Below are positions 51,464-61,775 of a DNA stretch of 64,000 nt, one piece after another. The stretch is from Monosporascus cannonballus. Taxonomy: Eukaryota > Ascomycota > Sordariomycetes > Xylariales. The stretch covers positions 1-64,000 of the forward strand of contig QJNS01000297.1 of NCBI GenBank assembly GCA_004154925.1, given 5' to 3'. The notes under the pieces are model-generated. The model worked only from the letters and a program-made list of their open reading frames with translations. It was not told where the DNA came from and ran no database searches. The position numbers were made by a program, and so were the translations under genes. Positions within the stretch are counted from its first letter, which is position 1. Each line of letters opens with the position of its first letter.

Positions 51464-53052
51464 CTACGGTAACGGTCTTTGTCTGGACGACCTGGGCGTT
51501 TCTATGATCGCTTTATCGCTCCGGTCGTCATCTCCGCTGCCACTCCCTGTGGCTACCTGGGCAGTCATTCCTTGTTGGCTCTTGCTTCGCCCACGACCCG
51601 CCATCGAGTACAGCTCGGTACTGTCGCCAAATTTCTCGTACTGGTTCCGCGCCTTTCGAGCTATGTTCCGGTTCGACGCTCCGCCTCCGCTGGAACTCGG
51701 GCCGTTCTCGGCGCTTGGTTTGCTCTGCGAGTCGCTGAATAATCCGGGCGCGACATGCCGGCAGAATCTCCTCAGCGTGGGCATGGACCCGCAAATGATG
51801 AACAGGTTCGCCTCGACGAAGCTGGAATGGATAGAATCACATGGTTAGTGTACCCCGCTTATGGCAAGCGCATCTTGACGAGGATGGAGCCGAGCACTTA
51901 CACCCACAAGCTTGCTGGAGCCGTATCCCAAGGCTGGTCGGGGCTCGAAAGCAGAGGTATAAGTAACACAAGTCTAATGACCGATGTTGCAACCGTGCTT
52001 GATAATGTTAGGACGCCGCGGCGTGATGGACAGGGGATTCTTCAAATCTCTTACATAGACCCAATAGTAAAGACCGTTAGGGCAACAGCTTTCTGCCCCC
52101 AGCGCATTTTCAGACCGATGACCATCTTCAATGGGAGGATGAATAGTATACAATCAGTGACGATGTTTGCGACAGCAGTGGCAATGTACAGTGCTGGACG
52201 GTCGATGCAGTCGCCGTCTATTATGCTCGTATCCCACGACATCTGTACTGGATTGCAGCTGAAGATGAGGAGCAGTGTGATGATCGGCGTATAGCATATC
52301 ACAATCCCAATGGTCGCCCAGACAGAGTATCGAAACCATGCCTGCGGTGATATTTTGAGGTAGAAAGTGAGGAGAGATAACTTCGTGAGCCCATTGCAAA
52401 CCGAATAGGTTGGCGCAGATGCGTAAAGGCTCTGTGTAAGTCAGTAAGTCGGTTTCTAATAAGCCCAATATATCAGCATTTGCCACTCATGTTTGCTGGC
52501 ACATACCAGTGAGAAACGTTCGTAAATCTCCAGTGGCATTTCCCATGCATGCACACCTAGCCCATTAAATCCTAGAGACCCTGAAACGGTGAGCCGGTCT
52601 GAACGATATAGTTGCTCTGGGGATAACGTAGGGCTTACATGTGTTGATTCCTTGGGTGGCTATTGCTGAGACCTGGCGATACTCCTGTTAACAGCTGCAC
52701 CTTTACTGTTGACGCATCGCAGGAGCGGCCACTTACCCATGCTAAGAATATGAAGCCTAAGACGTGTCAGTTTCTCTATTTCTCTCAGGCATTTGGGTTC
52801 TAGACATGAGGAAGGTGCTTATCTGTTGAGGGAAAATGGCCCCTTACCATCATCGACGCCTAAACCAGTCGACAGATAAACCTTGGTATAAAATCTCTGT
52901 GCTAGGGAGAGCGTCGCTAGAAGTCCACCAACAGCAAAAAGCCAATAATGCTGTTCATGAAGATACGTTTGGGGGTGGTCGAAATCGACCACGTAGCCTT
53001 CGGGTGGTGAAGTGAATGTCACCACTCCATTCGTTGTTGGAAATTCTCTCAT
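51464..53052 (-). CDS. Rhodopsin-like / PTH11-type seven-transmembrane protein
   Basis: Seven exons on the minus strand: 53052-52848, 52756-52737, 52672-52639, 52580-52507, 52431-52055, 51997-51902 and 51821-51464. All introns are GT-AG and phases agree, giving 387 aa. The N-terminus is extracellular-type (TSPPEGYVVDFDHPQTYL). The first helix is followed by RFYTKVYLSTGLGVDDGF and the second by FLAWVSAIATQGINTW, the family pattern. The central part has SAPTYSVCNGLTKLSLLTFY, the conserved W of WDTSI, and helices ending in FILPLKMVIGLKMRWGQK. It ends with the last-helix motif VEANLFIICGSMPTLRRF and a polar Ser/Gly-rich cytosolic tail of about 90 residues. Family members are fungal integral membrane proteins, some (PTH11) acting as surface-sensing receptors; the ligand here is unknown. 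Start at 53052 was chosen because the upstream in-frame ATG (53130) adds 26 residues unlike the family. Confidence 0.88.
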
Positions 53053-53866
53053 CTTGCTCGCCAAGAGAATGCTGTCAGCTGGACACCATTGGAAGATCAG
53101 ATGGAATTGATGGGATATTCGGTTTAACATAGGTAAACCGTAGATCTTGTACCCTTAACTGCCAGTCGAATTTTGTTTGTACTAGTTTATGGTAGCTGGA
53201 GCAGCATGGCCTATGAGATGATTGTCTCTCAGCAACTAGAATATCTATGGGTACCCAATGTTACAGCTTTCATGATCAGCAACATATCGAGATTCGGCAT
53301 CTCAAAACCATCAGGCAAGAGAACACATCCTGGGATTTGCTTAGGATGCAAGGAACACCCCTAAAATACTACGTTGAGGAGTCCACCGTTTTCGTGGAGA
53401 ATAGTGGACACCATAATGTTTGATGACCAAGGATTTTTCTCCACAATACGTAGAGCCGAGCACTGGCCCGCTTACGCTATTTCCATTGGTAAGCTGTAAC
53501 GTTCCGTCATTATAAACTTGCTTTCTTTCTTTGTGTTTTTCGTTCCGGAGAGCTCTAATGCTATTTCTCTTGCAAATGATAGGGAATGAAGATATCCAAG
53601 TGGAAGTGTGTATCTTCCCAAGTACGTTTCAAGTCGAGCTTGATCGCTTATCAGACGGACGGCTTTGAGCGGCGGCGGGATGATCCGTAGCTGGCAGGGG
53701 TGATGAACAGAATAATAGGTTCTGTTAATGGTATGTTGTCGGTCTGGACATGATGAATCATCTTGTACACGGCCTTTGACTGGCAAGTCGTGATCAAATG
53801 TATTGACACGCTTCCCCAGGACCTGCTGACCTAAAGTATATCATTTATTTTGATCACAATCTGATG
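53053..53866. other. Intergenic region upstream of the PTH11-type gene
   Basis: No gene is supported. A minus-strand open frame at 53786-53472 reads plausibly but starts with TTG and has no recognised motif. Short imperfect inverted repeats surround 53370-53455. Confidence 0.45.
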
Positions 53867-54039
53867 AGGTGGTTGACACAAAAATTGGCGCACCTTCTAG
53901 ATAGCCGTTTAAGAACGTTATAAGCAGTAACTCGTTACGTTTGAATGATATATTCAACAAAGCGTTTTTCCGGCGCGAAATCTGGGTTCGAAACGTTTAA
54001 TTTGTTTCGGACACTGCGCTAATGTTGTGTCAACCACCT
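53867..54039. mobile_element. MITE-like element, 173 bp, with TIRs
   Basis: The left end AGGTGGTTGACACAA is exactly repeated in inverse at the right end (TTGTGTCAACCACCT, 54025-54039). Weaker complementarity continues inward to GGCGCA/AGCGCA. There is no coding capacity and no clear target duplication. It is a non-autonomous DNA element of unassigned superfamily. Confidence 0.8.
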
Positions 54040-55416
54040 ACTCACTGGCAATTATCTAAAATACGGGATTCTATGTTGGATGGAGCTTAATTGACAGACT
54101 CAAACGGGCTTGTTTCGCAAGCTAACGGAGCTAGAACACCTTTTCTATGTACAAGTCACAGGGGTATTTTATAGTTAGTTGGTATCCACTGGGTCACAAT
54201 ATGCAATATGGTAAGGTCGGGGTGTAGATGTGTATAGAATATTATAGAGTATGTGACCACGGAGATATTGTTAAAGACAGCAAACTAACAACCTAAGTCA
54301 CAGGGCTATATCTACCTACCTGCACCGGCGCGATTTAATAACCAGGTAACATCAAATATAAACTAGTATGAGCTTAGACAATGCAAACGGTTATGCGAGT
54401 GCGTGCCTTGGTCGTATAAGTTTCCAGGGGCAATTTGAAATAGGTACCTTTACTGGGCAATTATATTCCATACCGGGTATATATGTAGATGTGTATGAAA
54501 ATTGGTATGCAGGCTAGGAGATATCGTTTAAGATAGAAAACTGGCAACATGCGATAAAGGTAAGCACTGGCAGAAACCGTCCACAGTGTCTATGTCAGAC
54601 CTAACAACGCCAGTCAGCCCTTGCGGAGATTACTTTATGCACCCCCTGGTACCTTTTCCTCTCAACCACAGCTGTATTTACGTGTATAAAAGGAGGGTTC
54701 GCTACCCTCGCCTTCTATCTCGGACCTTTTAGAGGTCAAGCAAACTGTTATTACACTTTTCTTCAGTTACATGCTTCAGGGTGTGATGTCAGGGTCCCAT
54801 CGTCTAAGCTCATACCAATTTGCTGGTGATTTTGGCTGGTCACAAAATGGCCGCGGCGGAGGCAAATAACTAGATGTACCCCTGTAACTTGTGTTGTTAC
54901 TAATTTTCCGGATAGCATCCGGCATATGTACTAGACAAGCCCTACCCTAGTTGATCAGGTCAAACGATGATCTTAGCCGTTAACGTCATTTCTAATCTCT
55001 TGGGGAATAGTCCAATAGATTGTGGATGCCGATGCGAGTCAGCTTAAAATGACTGTAAACGCACGAAGCACACCCTTGGGAAGATGGGAGAGATCGGTTA
55101 GGGTAGTCATGGGCTGATCGCTGATCAGACAACTGATCAAATCGAGGAGAAGCTTGAAATCTGTTCGAGTGGGCTATTGCGGCGCATCCCGGAAAACAAG
55201 AGCAATTTACTTATATAGTATATATAGGTAATGGAGTGTAAGTGCCATATCTTTACAGTCTCTCCGTCGTATAACGGTGCTTGGACTGGCAGTAGCAGTG
55301 CATTACTCGTCTCGGTCACCGGGATTTTGGAACGGCGGCAGTACATCCACCAATTGGACGCCCCCGGGACCAGTCCGGGCCATCGGTTGGGGCGCCATCT
55401 GCAGTCGCGGGTTCTA
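54040..55416. other. Gene-free stretch with a diverged direct repeat
   Basis: Two related segments about 255 bp apart (around 54145-54320 and 54405-54560) share GTAGATGTGTAT, GAGATAT and AACT.GCAAC-type text. A TATAAAAGG box at about 54685 followed by a pyrimidine-rich stretch could be part of an old LTR promoter. No gene was recognised. Confidence 0.5.
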
Positions 55417-55831
55417 GCTCGGAGAGAGTAGAGAAAAGCTCCGAGGGAGCTCAGCCACATCTTTATTGAAATTAGACGGCCCAAGCGTCGGAAAAATTAT
55501 AATGTCTAGTAAGAGCATTTGCTGAGCAAATGCTACGTTGTTAATAATAAAGAATTTTTTTATTATTTTTTATAAAAAAAGAATTTATTAAACATATGCT
55601 ACGTAATTGTTATATAGTTAATAATAACTTTTTAAATGTATTTTCTAAGCATATACTACGCAGTTGTTACATAGTTAATAGCAATTTTTTTAATTGCATT
55701 TGTTAAGCAATTGCGATGTATCGGATTAATTTTTATAAAAAAATAAGCTTGGCGTTTTCTACTCCCTCCGAGCTTGCTGCTGCGCCACGTTCATTCTACT
55801 CCCTCGGAACTTTTCTCTACTCTCTCCGAGC
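55417..55831. mobile_element. 415-bp MITE with 33-bp TIRs and an AT-rich repeat core
   Basis: TIRs at 55417-55449 and 55799-55831 match at 32 of 33 positions (start GCTCGGAGAGAGTAGAG). Both are flanked by TA (55415-55416, 55832-55833), as for Tc1/mariner-type insertion. The core (55500-55720) holds about three diverged tandem units around GCTACG..TTGTTA.ATAGTTAATA. It also holds a hairpin AGCATTTGC / GCAAATGCT. There is no ORF of note. Confidence 0.88.
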
Positions 55832-55833
55832 TA

Positions 55834-56504
55834 GGTAACCCAGAAATGTGTATGGTGGCTGGGATTTTTCGGCCGAAATTTTTGAACTCCGTAATAGCTT
55901 CAAGAGCTGTCATGGACATGGTACAAATCACGTGCTATCTCGATAGATTCGTTAAAAGCTAATGTGAGCTTATGCAAGACGACCCATTTCTGTGCACAGT
56001 CTAAGTGCTTTTCAAGGTTAGCTTCGGAGAGCCCATAAGCAGTTTCTGGTTAAACAAGAAAGTCTAGAATGGGGGGAAAGTTGTGACCAACCAGAATTAA
56101 AACCTTAATGCTGTATTAGCTTTTAATGAACTTATCAACAAGGTATAATATATCATAAAATACTGGTATATAACTCCTAAGTTGGCCGCATGCATCTTTT
56201 ACGAAATAACTTGATAATGGTTTATGAAGTTATCTGGAGCATTGCATTTTGTTGCTCATAGCTCTCGAGTTTCCCAGCTCTGGAGCTTGATAACCAAGGA
56301 CGTCGGTCACGATGTTGTGGACCACAACCACACTTGGGCCCTGTTCTACAGTTGGTGTAAGAGAAGAGTAATTAGAAACTCCGGGATTTCTCCAGATACC
56401 GAAAGCCGAAGCTGGCACATAGTCAGCAAGCCAATTGTGCTATAGCACTAAATTCGCAATTCGTTTTTATAGCCCTCGATAACAAGGTTAGTGTAAAGTT
56501 AGGA
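55834..56504. other. Gene-free stretch between the MITE and the second AT-rich block
   Basis: No recognisable gene; small ORFs on both strands near 56230-56440 show no known motif. GC falls sharply after about 56505. Confidence 0.5.
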
Positions 56505-56810
56505 TATATTGAATTTAGTCAAATTCGTCGAGTTCTTTTTTAATATTTTTAGAACTTTTTTTATATATTTGTATTATGTTCGACCTTGTTTTAATCGGTG
56601 TACTTATAATATTTATTATATTTTTATAACTACTATTAAACAAGATAAATATCGCTTTTTAATATATATTAAGTATTATTCTAAGTTTAACTTTTATATT
56701 GCATTATAAATAATTTTAATATTTTTATACCCTTTAATAGGCGGGCTATGTTGAAAAATAACATTGAAAATTCAGAAAGTAGATTTACTTCTATACGTAG
56801 TAGCTATAAT

Positions 56811-57900
56811 TGTAACGACTAAGAGGCTTAACTAACTATTAAGCCTTTGTTGTACGGATTAATATTAGTAAAATATTGTAGAAATTTAAGTAATAAAGTA
56901 ATACATTACGTTTCGTAATTAAAAAATTAATAAACGAAACGAATTATTATTATAAGTTAATGTTACTTGAATTTAGAAATCGTAAGCATATATATTTTTA
57001 TTAGAGGTTTTTTTTTAAATTTAAGAACTTTTTCGAATTTTGTTTACATCGTATTTTTTTAGATCTAGAGATTTAAGCGGATCTCATCTTAGATTTATCT
57101 CGATCGTTTTCTTAGATTTTAACTATAAAACTATAATATGATTTTTTTTCTTAGTTACAATGAAAAATAAATAAAGTTATATTTCGTTTCGAAAAATTAT
57201 ATTAAAAACAAGAATTTTCAAAAGTAAAAGATATTAAAAATATTAAATATTTATAAGATCTTGCATGTTTTTAAACAATGTTTAAAATTCTGATTTTTTT
57301 AGTGTATACTTAATTTTATTTTTTACTTTTATATCGTTTCGTTTTGCAAAGACTTTAATAATATTCATTAGTAATTTAAATAAATAAAAAATAAAAAACT
57401 GAATAAATTTAATAATCAATAAATATTTTAACTAATAATTATTTTTTAAATTTTAAATACTTTTATACGATTTGATATATTTAATAGTGAGTTTTTTTAA
57501 AAAAAAACAATTTTATAACCGTTTTTAATTAAAATATTTATTTATTGAATTTTATAGATTTAAAAGTTACTAGTACTTGCTTAATATAATTATTTAACTT
57601 ATTTCAATGTTAATATTATTTTAATACTAATAACATTATTGTTTATAATTTATAAACTTTTAATAAAAAATCAAAATCGTTTATTATTAAAATTATTTTA
57701 ATAGTTTTATAAAAGTTAATATGATACGTTAACTTAGTAATATGTAATGTTTTATTTAATTATTTTTTTATATAATTGTTTAGTTACTACGATTTTAAAA
57801 AAGTTAATTGATATTGATTTATCTTATGAAAATTTTTTGAAATTTAAAAATAAACCGAATTTCTTTATTCAGTATGATTTTATAAACTAATCTGATATAA
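56811..57900 (-). mobile_element. Gypsy fragment: D-type LTR (56811-57137) plus 3' internal end
   Basis: The LTR starts TGTAACGACTAAG, here keeping the un-mutated TGT that reads TAT in the other copies. It ends near AACTATAATA. The following 760 bp match the 3' internal region of elements B and D. The rest of the element is missing. Heavily AT-converted. Confidence 0.6.
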
Positions 57901-57929
57901 ATCGTAAAACGATTAAAACTAGTAAGAGC

Positions 57930-58445
57930 TTGTAAAGTGTTTTATGCGTACTTAAGGTTTATTCTTAAAGTTTGTCGCGCAAAGTCTAACCTTTTAACTC
58001 TGTCGAATCGAAGAGCAAGCGGGTATAAGATTTATTATGGTCGAAGTTTCTCAGTAATTACGTTTTCGGCTTTATAGAACTGAGATATAATTTATTTTAA
58101 CCGTAAAAACCATGAATTAGTTGTCGTATTCGAAGATATTAGGTATGGTGTTTATTATACAAATTATATTATATAATAAATTTCTCTATATTTATCTTCA
58201 ACTAAAAAATCTGGTATAAGTTTAAATATATTTTTCTTTATATAATTCCAATATCATTTAAAAATTAACATAAAATTTATCCTATGCGTAAAAACTATAA
58301 ATTTATTATTATATTCGAAAATATTAGATATAGTATTTATCGTACAAATTATATCGTATAATAATTTCCTTTTTATTTAGCTTAATTTAAAAGGTTAGGT
58401 TTGAATCTAAATATATCTCATATATAATAATTCGTTTATAACAAA
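57930..58445. repeat. About 185-bp tandem repeat array (2-3 diverged units)
   Basis: The block with TATTCGAAGATATTAGGTAT (near 58127) recurs 185 bp later as TATTCGAAAATATTAGATAT. A third, less AT-converted relative lies upstream from about 57930. Divergence is almost all C-to-T/G-to-A, as expected from RIP acting on linked duplications. Confidence 0.72.
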
Positions 58446-60194
58446 AATATCTTTTAAAAATATATTATTTATTTATTTTATATTCGAAATATTTATTAAA
58501 GCAACACAAAATAACATTTATAATAATAAAATAATTAAGCTTTTTAAACAACATTATTTCGTTATATATTTTTTATAGTTAATATTACATTAGTTTTTCA
58601 AATTATTACTGTTTTTAAAAAATAAAATAAATATATTAAATTACTTTAAAATATTACAAACTTTATAATATTTATATAATAAGTTATTGTATATTATTAC
58701 GTTTTGACAACTGCGACCTCAAGGAACGGTTGAAACTAAAATATTAAAATGGATCAGATTATATAAAAGATCACCAACTTATTAGTAGTAGACCAATAAG
58801 CCGGATTGTCAACTTACTGGTAATAAGCTAGTAAGCTGAACAAAATATATACGTTTATAATTTCTATAATTTAATAACTTTAATTGTTAATAAAATATCG
58901 TTATTCAAACTACTCTTAATACTACGAAACGTAACTAATTAATATATTATTACTTAAAGTCTTATAATATTTTTATTAATATAAACTCGTACGATTAATG
59001 TGTAATAATTAGATAAATTGTCTAGCCGTTATAAGTTATAGGTTTTCGTTCAGTAGTACTGTTAAACTTTAAGTAAGATCTTTTTAAATTAGAATATCGA
59101 CTAACGAATAAAGAATTATTTTTTCGACTCGAATATAATTTAAACACAAAATCTAGAAATTTAAGGAACAAGTTTCATAGTTAATAGATAAAATATCGGC
59201 TATTTTAATTCGTATTATCGCAATAAAATATAAAGTAAAAAAAACCCCTAACCTTATAATAGAAAAAAAGCGTTCAAAGTTTCTTTATCTAAATACGAAC
59301 ATATTTTCGCTTCTAAAATCTAGATAAATTAATAGACAACCTTTTTCTATAATACGTCTTTTTACCAGAAATATTTTGAATTAATTTAAGCTAGTTATAA
59401 AAAGTTACCAAGAATATATTAAGATCAATTTAAAAAAGTTATTAAGAATTTTTTTCAATTATGTTAATTCTTTTTTAAAAAAAAGTAAAGGCTAATTTCG
59501 AAAACTCTGATAAAAAAACGGCGATGTAAAAGATTTTACGATTATAACAAAAAGGGTCTATTTCGAAATAAGTCATTATTTTTAAAAGCCTTATAGCTAA
59601 AGTAAAATAAATTAATAATAAGAGCTATAATTTAATCGATATATTTTATAGAAGATTAAAAGATAATACTAAAAATAAAATTATTTAGCTTTCGAAACTC
59701 AAAACCTTAAACCGGTATATTATTAAAGTTGTTAAAATTAGTAGCAAATTATATAAGTAATATATAGAAAAAAAAGATTAGTATATTTTAAATTATAAAG
59801 ATTATTCGATTAACTTATAAAAACGCGATTTACTATTTATATTATATAGTACGGCGCTAGGACCTTAAAAATTGAAACAGTTTAACGCAAAAGCAGAAAT
59901 TAAGTCTAGTGTTATAATTATAACAAAATAAGATATTCCTAAAGTATTTGCGAAAAAATCAAAGAATTACGATAAAACAACTAGATACTTATATCGATAA
60001 AATAGCTCAGAGATAATTAAAAAGAAATAACTATAAGATTATTAATATAATTTAGATGCAATATAAATAAAGGCAGTTATAATAAGAAGTTTATTGAAAA
60101 ATGCGAAAAGATAAAAAATTAACTTAAAAAGCGTTAAGAAAACGATAATACGCTTTAAAGAAATAGTTAAAGGAATATCAAAAGTAACTAAAGA

Positions 60195-60450
60195 ATATTG
60201 ATATGGGGTTGGTGTTGGTGTGCTAGATTGTAAGGTGTTAGCTAAGTTGTTGAGCATCGACGATGCTTAGCGTCGAAGGTTCTAGTATCTCTAAGTGGGT
60301 CGGCGACGGTCTATAAAATGCTAACCTGTTTTTTTATATATAGTTTACATAACACAAGAAAACTTACAGCCAAATAATTTCCTTTCCCAAGCTCCAATTA
60401 AGATATTCTGCACCCATACACCTAGGAAATAAACTCCGTCCTAATTCAAT
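60195..60450. other. GC-richer islet inside element E region
   Basis: A segment of near-normal GC with T/G-rich text, a short palindrome AGCATCGACGATGCT and the motif TAAGTGGGTCGGCGAC, the first part shared with the islet at 48190-48370. No coding potential. Its origin is unknown. Confidence 0.55.
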
Positions 60451-61502
60451 ATTTACGTTAAATTTTAAATTAGCATGGCAAAATGTATATAATATATTAT
60501 AAACGACGAGAGTATCTAGAATACGATGATTTAAAAACGTCTATTTATTAACGAAGCGTATGTATATATAAGGAGAAATTCGATTTTCTTAATTAAATCG
60601 CAGATAATAAGATAGATAAACAATAATATCGGTATTTTCGAATTATTGGTCCTTAAAACGATATTAATAAACAAATAGTTTTATAAAATTAGTCAAAGAA
60701 AATAATGTTTCTAAGAAAACCCTTTGTACATTTATAATTAATACAATTATTAATCCGAGAAAATTTAATTTAATATATTATTTAAAAATATTACTAGAAA
60801 ACTTACTACGAAACATTTTTTAGATAACATTTCTTATAAATCATAAAGAGATCTTAAAAAATAGTTTTTAATAATTTATCTAAACTCTTTATTAAACAAC
60901 GATAAGTTATAAAAAGATTAAAAGAATATTATGTATTATACGAAAAACCAATTTACTTAATAGAAAAAGTATTATAATAAAATTAAAAATAATTAATATA
61001 ACTTACAGAAATAACATGTCGATAAAAACGACAAATATAATAATATAACATATTATATACAAAGTTATAAATAAAGTTTGATAAATTTATATAAAAATTG
61101 TAAAAGTTTATCTTTAAAAAAGCTGTAAAATAACGAAATTTTAAAGAATTAGAAAATTTTTTTAAAAAAAGTTTTAGACGCAATGATAAAAATCGTTCAT
61201 AATCTTATTATTTAAAATATACAAATCGGAACATATTAGTATGTCGTAATAGTAAATCGTAGACCTTTGAACGAAAATTATATTATATTAGATATTATTA
61301 ATAAGTTTACAGTATTCTAGAAATATAAATTAAAAATATATATAATTATAAATGCTAAAACTTAGAATTTTATTTATAATAATAAACATATTTTCTACAA
61401 AATTACTTATTTTAAATTCTTTATTTAAAAATAATATTAAATAGTTAATTTCGGTATTATCTTATTTAAGAATTATAATAGAATTTTACAATTATTATAA
61501 AT

Positions 61503-61775
61503 ACTGAAATAGAGCGAGGTGTTACGCCTATAATCAGGCTCGGCTGATCAAAAAGCCCGGGTCTCGTATATATATTAAGAAGTTATTTTTTTCGCGATGA
61601 GTTCAACCCCTAGGCATCACCTACGACTATCACCACTTAGCATATTTTCTACTACTTTAGTTATCGAGGTTCAGTATTATCAATATAATCGGATTAAGGT
61701 TTTTATCTCGACAATCTCTTTTCGTATCGTAACATAGCTTGTTCATTCGTACTGATCAAGACCAATTCTCCTCTT
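61503..61775 (+). repeat. Dispersed 270-bp repeat, copy 2
   Basis: Second copy of the 29555-29830 sequence in the same orientation, lying inside gypsy E. It keeps GC-rich stretches (GGCTCGGCTGATCA, AGCCCGGGTCTCG) amid AT-converted sequence. Confidence 0.75.

Noticed and set aside
53368..53454. Inverted repeat CTACGT...ACGTAG as a possible small element
   Set aside because: Complementarity is limited to about 6-8 bp with mismatches, and there is no target duplication.
53472..53786. Minus-strand 104-codon open frame ending at a possible GTAAGC donor
   Set aside because: It starts with TTG, shows no known motif and I could not find a convincing partner exon.
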